DNA from: Clostridium sp. CF012
GTDB taxonomy: Bacteria; Bacillota; Clostridia; Clostridiales; Clostridiaceae
Reading direction: 5' to 3'
DNA: 54,904 bases
Assembly: GCF_018861755.1 (NCBI RefSeq)
Contig: NZ_JAHLEF010000034.1
Span: 1-54,904 of the forward strand
The notes under the pieces are model-generated. The model was not told the DNA's origin, ran no database searches, and saw only the letters and a program-made list of their open reading frames with translations. A program made the translations under genes and the position numbers. Shown here one piece after another: positions 51,842 to 54,904 of the stretch. The stretch's first letter is position 1, and each line of letters begins with the position of its first letter.

Positions 51842-53610
51842 TGTGTATGAATTTATTAAATATTTTTGAGTTGATCGCACTTTCATCTTTAATTGGTAGC
51901 GTAATTGTATTAGTGATATTAATTACTAATACAATCTTTAGAAATAAATTAAATTCTACTTTTCACTATTATATATGGTTAATATTGCTCATAAAATTAA
52001 TAATTCCTTTTGGACCCCAAACATCTTTTAATATTTCTAATCTATTTGAAAATTCTTATGTACAGACCACCACGAATGAAAATACAGTAAAATCACAAAT
52101 TAATGCTTCAAAACAACTTGATAATACAAACTTAAGTGATTCAATATCAATAAGTGCTTTTGGGCCTCTAAATAAAAGTGTAATTAATAGTGTTATGAAC
52201 CTCCCTTTAAAAACCAAAATTAATGTCAAACAAATATTTTGTTTAACATGGATATTGGGGGTTGTATTATTAATAGGGATATTATCTTCTGGACATAAAA
52301 AACTCAGAAAAATTATTAGAGCTTCTGTAAAAAATATCAGCAGCACACATAAAGAAATTCTATATAAGTGCATGAAAACTATGAATATAAGACCTGAGGT
52401 AGAACTCTTATATTCTACAAAAATAATTAGTCCTTCATTATGTGGATTCATTAAACCAAAGATATTAATTCCATTGAGTGTAGCGGTTAATGTTTGTGAT
52501 GAAGAATTCAAATATATCATAATGCATGAACTAACTCATTTAAAAAACAAAGATATGTTTATAAATTGGGTTATAACTTTATTGTCCATTACTTACTGGT
52601 TTAATCCACTTTTACTCTATGGCTTTCATAGGATGAGACAAGACTGTGAATTTTCCTGTGATAACCAAGTTATTTCTTATTTAGATGAGGGTGGACACCT
52701 ACACTATGGGAATGCATTAATAAGAGTATTGGAGCTAGCTTGCAGCCGCAATAGACTTATAGGTACTACTCCTATGGTCATGAATAGTTTAGAAATAAAA
52801 AGGAGAATTATAATGATTTCAAAATATAAGAAGATAAATATTAAGGGTGTAATACTTGGGACTGTAGTTATCATCATTATAGGAAGCCTCGGAATTGCAC
52901 TAAACACTTCAAATTTAAGCTCAGATAATAATATTACCAAAGCTACAACACTGCAAGTAGACATACCCTTTACCCCTTCTAAACGCACAGAAAATAATAC
53001 ATCAAATGCATCAGTAGAAACTATTATGAAAAACTCATCAAGTGATAGTTCAAATCCTATAGTACCATTTTCATCTAAGATAGTAATTTACAATAGTCAC
53101 CCTGATGAAGCTTATCCCTCTGGAATGAGGGTAGCTGATATCGGTTCTTTACTCAATGATAAACTTATTAAAGAGGGTTTCAATAGCCAGTTTATAAAAA
53201 TCGCCCCCTCTACAGACTATAATAAATCATATCAAACCTCACGTGATTTGATAACAAAAAATGTAGATTCATATTCGAATGCTATTTTATTAGACATACA
53301 TCGGGATGTAACAGAAAAGGACAAATCTAATGTGAGAAAAATGATGTTTGTCCTTACTGAAAGTAGCCCTCACTATGAAACAAATAAGAAATTCGCAGAC
53401 AGCCTAATGGTCAATCTTAAAAATGCAAATGGAATTGAATCAGGAACATATTTGTATAACTTTGGAATCTCGTATTTCAATCAAGATTTATCTAACAATT
53501 CGGCACTTGTTGAGCTTGGAAATACTATGTCTAGTGACAGTGATATTGAAGTTTGTGTAAATGCACTGGTCTCAGCATTAAAGAGTACTCAAAGGGTTCC
53601 ATCTAATTAA
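51841..53610 (+). CDS. M56 (BlaR1-like) metalloprotease fused to a SpoIIP-type domain
   Basis: 589 residues in an unbroken frame. Residues 1-345 are a BlaR1-like M56 domain: four membrane spans and the zinc-protease motif HELTH (229-233) with FNPLLLYGFHRMRQDCEFSCD following. After the fourth span (about 335-355) comes a 55-residue Ser/Asn/Thr linker, then a SpoIIP-type domain (about 412-580) with likely zinc ligands H420 and E423 (SHPDEAY), H487 (DIHRD) and E558 (VELG). In BlaR1 a penicillin-binding sensor takes this place. The domain would face the outside, sensing or cutting peptidoglycan. Confidence 0.9.
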   Translation: MCMNLLNIFELIALSSLIGSVIVLVILITNTIFRNKLNSTFHYYIWLILLIKLIIPFGPQTSFNISNLFENSYVQTTTNENTVKSQINASKQLDNTNLSDSISISAFGPLNKSVINSVMNLPLKTKINVKQIFCLTWILGVVLLIGILSSGHKKLRKIIRASVKNISSTHKEILYKCMKTMNIRPEVELLYSTKIISPSLCGFIKPKILIPLSVAVNVCDEEFKYIIMHELTHLKNKDMFINWVITLLSITYWFNPLLLYGFHRMRQDCEFSCDNQVISYLDEGGHLHYGNALIRVLELACSRNRLIGTTPMVMNSLEIKRRIIMISKYKKINIKGVILGTVVIIIIGSLGIALNTSNLSSDNNITKATTLQVDIPFTPSKRTENNTSNASVETIMKNSSSDSSNPIVPFSSKIVIYNSHPDEAYPSGMRVADIGSLLNDKLIKEGFNSQFIKIAPSTDYNKSYQTSRDLITKNVDSYSNAILLDIHRDVTEKDKSNVRKMMFVLTESSPHYETNKKFADSLMVNLKNANGIESGTYLYNFGISYFNQDLSNNSALVELGNTMSSDSDIEVCVNALVSALKSTQRVPSN

Positions 53611-53653
53611 ATATATTTATTAGATCATATATTGTATCTTTAAGGGGGATAAG

Positions 53654-54817
53654 ATGAGTAATGAAGGTGTAGGTTTTAAAGTCATGAATAAGCATATGCC
53701 AAAGCACACTATTAACAAAGATAGTAATACTAGATTGTTTTTAAGTATTTTTACATTACTCATTATTTTTTTATTAGGTGTGATTTTACCTAAAAGAGCT
53801 AAGGCAGACAGTGAAGGAAAATATCTAAATTATTTTTATGTTAGTGTTATTAATAATGTATTATCTGTAATTAAGGCCTCAAACACTGAGCAGGAGCATA
53901 CTACTAGTAAAAATAGTATGAAAGTTGCAACCTTATCATTTTTAGGAATAGATATTTTGAATCCTATATCAATAATAACAAAAGAAATTGCATATTTGGA
54001 TAGAAATGAAGTTAGCACTGATGTAGATAATGAGAGCAAAATAGATAAAGTAAAAGAATTTATTCTAAACCCCTTTAACTTAGATGATAAGCAAGTAAGC
54101 AGGTCCATAGTTGAAGTGCCTAATGGTAACGTGATTGCAAACCTCTATAATCCTAAGTTGAAACAAACTCTAGATAAAGCAAATCCACGGGTGTTGATAT
54201 ATCATACTCATACATGTGAAGCTTATCGCACCTCAGACATGGAAACAATTGAAACTACCAATAGTTTGGATACAACAAGAAGTGTAGTTGCTGTAGGAGA
54301 TGTAATATCTGAGGAACTAGAAAGAGAATATGGAATTGCCGTTATCCATGATAAGACTGTACATGATAAAGGGGATTACAATAATGCCTACAAAAAATCT
54401 GGAGTTACTTTAGATAAGTACTTAAAGGAATATGAAAAATTTGATTTAATTATAGATTTACATAGAGATAGTGTATATGATAAGAATACTGTAACAACTA
54501 AAATAAATGGAGAAAATGTTGCCCAACTAATGTTTGTAGTTGCACAGAAAAACACAAAATATGCGCTGCAGAAGAAATTGATAAATTCAATGATAGAAAT
54601 ATCAAATAAATTATACCCAACTCTTTTAAATGAACGAGAAATTACAGTTGTTGATCGTGGAAAAGATTTTTATAACCAGCATAAAAGTAATAACGCAATG
54701 CTTATAGAAGTAGGCACATATACTAATGATATTGGGGAGGTAAAAAACACTGGTAAGTATTTATCTAGAATCATTGCAGAGCAATTAAATGGCGAGAATG
54801 TTTATAGATTTGTGTAA
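53654..54817 (+). CDS. spoIIP: SpoIIP-family peptidoglycan hydrolase
   Basis: 387 residues: a membrane anchor at 28-46 (LFLSIFTLLIIFLLGVIL), a non-conserved extracytoplasmic region, and the SpoIIP domain (about 178-385) with likely zinc ligands H186 and E189 (HTHTCEAY), H270 (DLHRD) and E352 (IEVG). Stage II sporulation protein P removes stem peptides from glycan strands during engulfment. AAGGGGGATAAG precedes ATG, 44 bp after the M56-SpoIIP gene, so they are probably one transcript. Its neighbours are not the usual gpr/spoIIP ones, so it may be a paralogue. Confidence 0.92.
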   Translation: MSNEGVGFKVMNKHMPKHTINKDSNTRLFLSIFTLLIIFLLGVILPKRAKADSEGKYLNYFYVSVINNVLSVIKASNTEQEHTTSKNSMKVATLSFLGIDILNPISIITKEIAYLDRNEVSTDVDNESKIDKVKEFILNPFNLDDKQVSRSIVEVPNGNVIANLYNPKLKQTLDKANPRVLIYHTHTCEAYRTSDMETIETTNSLDTTRSVVAVGDVISEELEREYGIAVIHDKTVHDKGDYNNAYKKSGVTLDKYLKEYEKFDLIIDLHRDSVYDKNTVTTKINGENVAQLMFVVAQKNTKYALQKKLINSMIEISNKLYPTLLNEREITVVDRGKDFYNQHKSNNAMLIEVGTYTNDIGEVKNTGKYLSRIIAEQLNGENVYRFV

Positions 54818-54845
54818 ATAATTTTAGACAAGTATATTTCAACTG

Positions 54846-54888
54846 AAATTAGTATGGGAATTCACTCCTGTACTAATTTTTTATTTTT
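54846..54888 (+). terminator. Terminator of the spoIIP operon
   Basis: AAATTAGTA pairs with TACTAATTT across a 16-nt loop, followed by a long T tract. Confidence 0.8.
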
Positions 54889-54904
54889 ATGGTAATACTA
54901 ATAC

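Noticed and set aside
52056-52520. 154-codon frame on the minus strand
   Set aside because: Antisense shadow of the M56-SpoIIP gene.

Overview
The window reads as a chromosomal segment of a low-GC anaerobic spore-forming Firmicute, most likely genus Clostridium. It is AT-rich with AGGAGG-type ribosome binding sites and frequent TTG and GTG starts. It carries an [FeFe]-hydrogenase-like protein, an H-NOX chemoreceptor, SpoIIP-family proteins and several radical SAM enzymes. There is one tRNA gene (Pro, UGG), no rRNA, no CRISPR array and no prophage. The genus is inferred from style and gene families; the species cannot be told.

Layout. 1-2.3 kb: a MocR regulator with a LysE-type exporter. 2.7-6.5 kb: tRNA-Pro, an FeFe-hydrogenase homologue, a PAP2 phosphatase, a HAD phosphatase, an SH3-like anchored protein and an uncatalogued 34-codon gene. 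6.7-10.1 kb: a PadR/DUF2812 pair with a near-ideal operator, plus unknown proteins. 10.1-14.0 kb: an ABC-F ATPase, an RlmI-type methyltransferase and ComB. 14.08-15.36 kb: a RAYT (REP-associated transposase) unit bounded by 16-bp perfect inverted repeats. 15.4-17.5 kb: a sugar-ABC ATPase with a CdaR/PucR-type regulator. 17.6-31.1 kb: housekeeping and membrane genes (radical SAM proteins, a lipoprotein, a YkvI-like transporter, an H-NOX/MCP fusion, cyclophilin, MurI, MATE). 31.5-35.2 kb: a two-component system in an operon with an FGGY sugar kinase. 35.6-38.7 kb: a deo-type operon (LacI regulator, DeoC, pyrimidine-nucleoside phosphorylase). 39-50.2 kb: an accessory zone of small regulator/effector pairs (TetR/HsmA-like, MerR-methyltransferase fusion, AraC-GyrI, WYL/DJ-1, PadR/iron-sulfur flavoprotein), a FlK-like thioesterase and a class I isoprenoid-synthase-like enzyme, with two decayed genes, one here (47.6-48.2 kb) and one at 51.1-51.3 kb. 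50.2-54.9 kb: a possible cell-wall locus.

The most unusual system is at 51.4-54.8 kb. A BlaI/MecI-type repressor is translationally coupled to an M56 (BlaR1-like) membrane metalloprotease whose extracellular C-terminus is a SpoIIP-type peptidoglycan hydrolase domain instead of a penicillin-binding sensor, followed by a stand-alone SpoIIP-family protein. The repressor's upstream region holds three dyads. A second theme is a set of intergenic fold-back elements: two share identical 20-21 nt ends (72 and 187 bp), and the larger one shares a CTAGCGCTCA core with a separate 242-bp fold-back. Many regulators here carry readable operators at their own promoters, which makes specific regulatory predictions possible.
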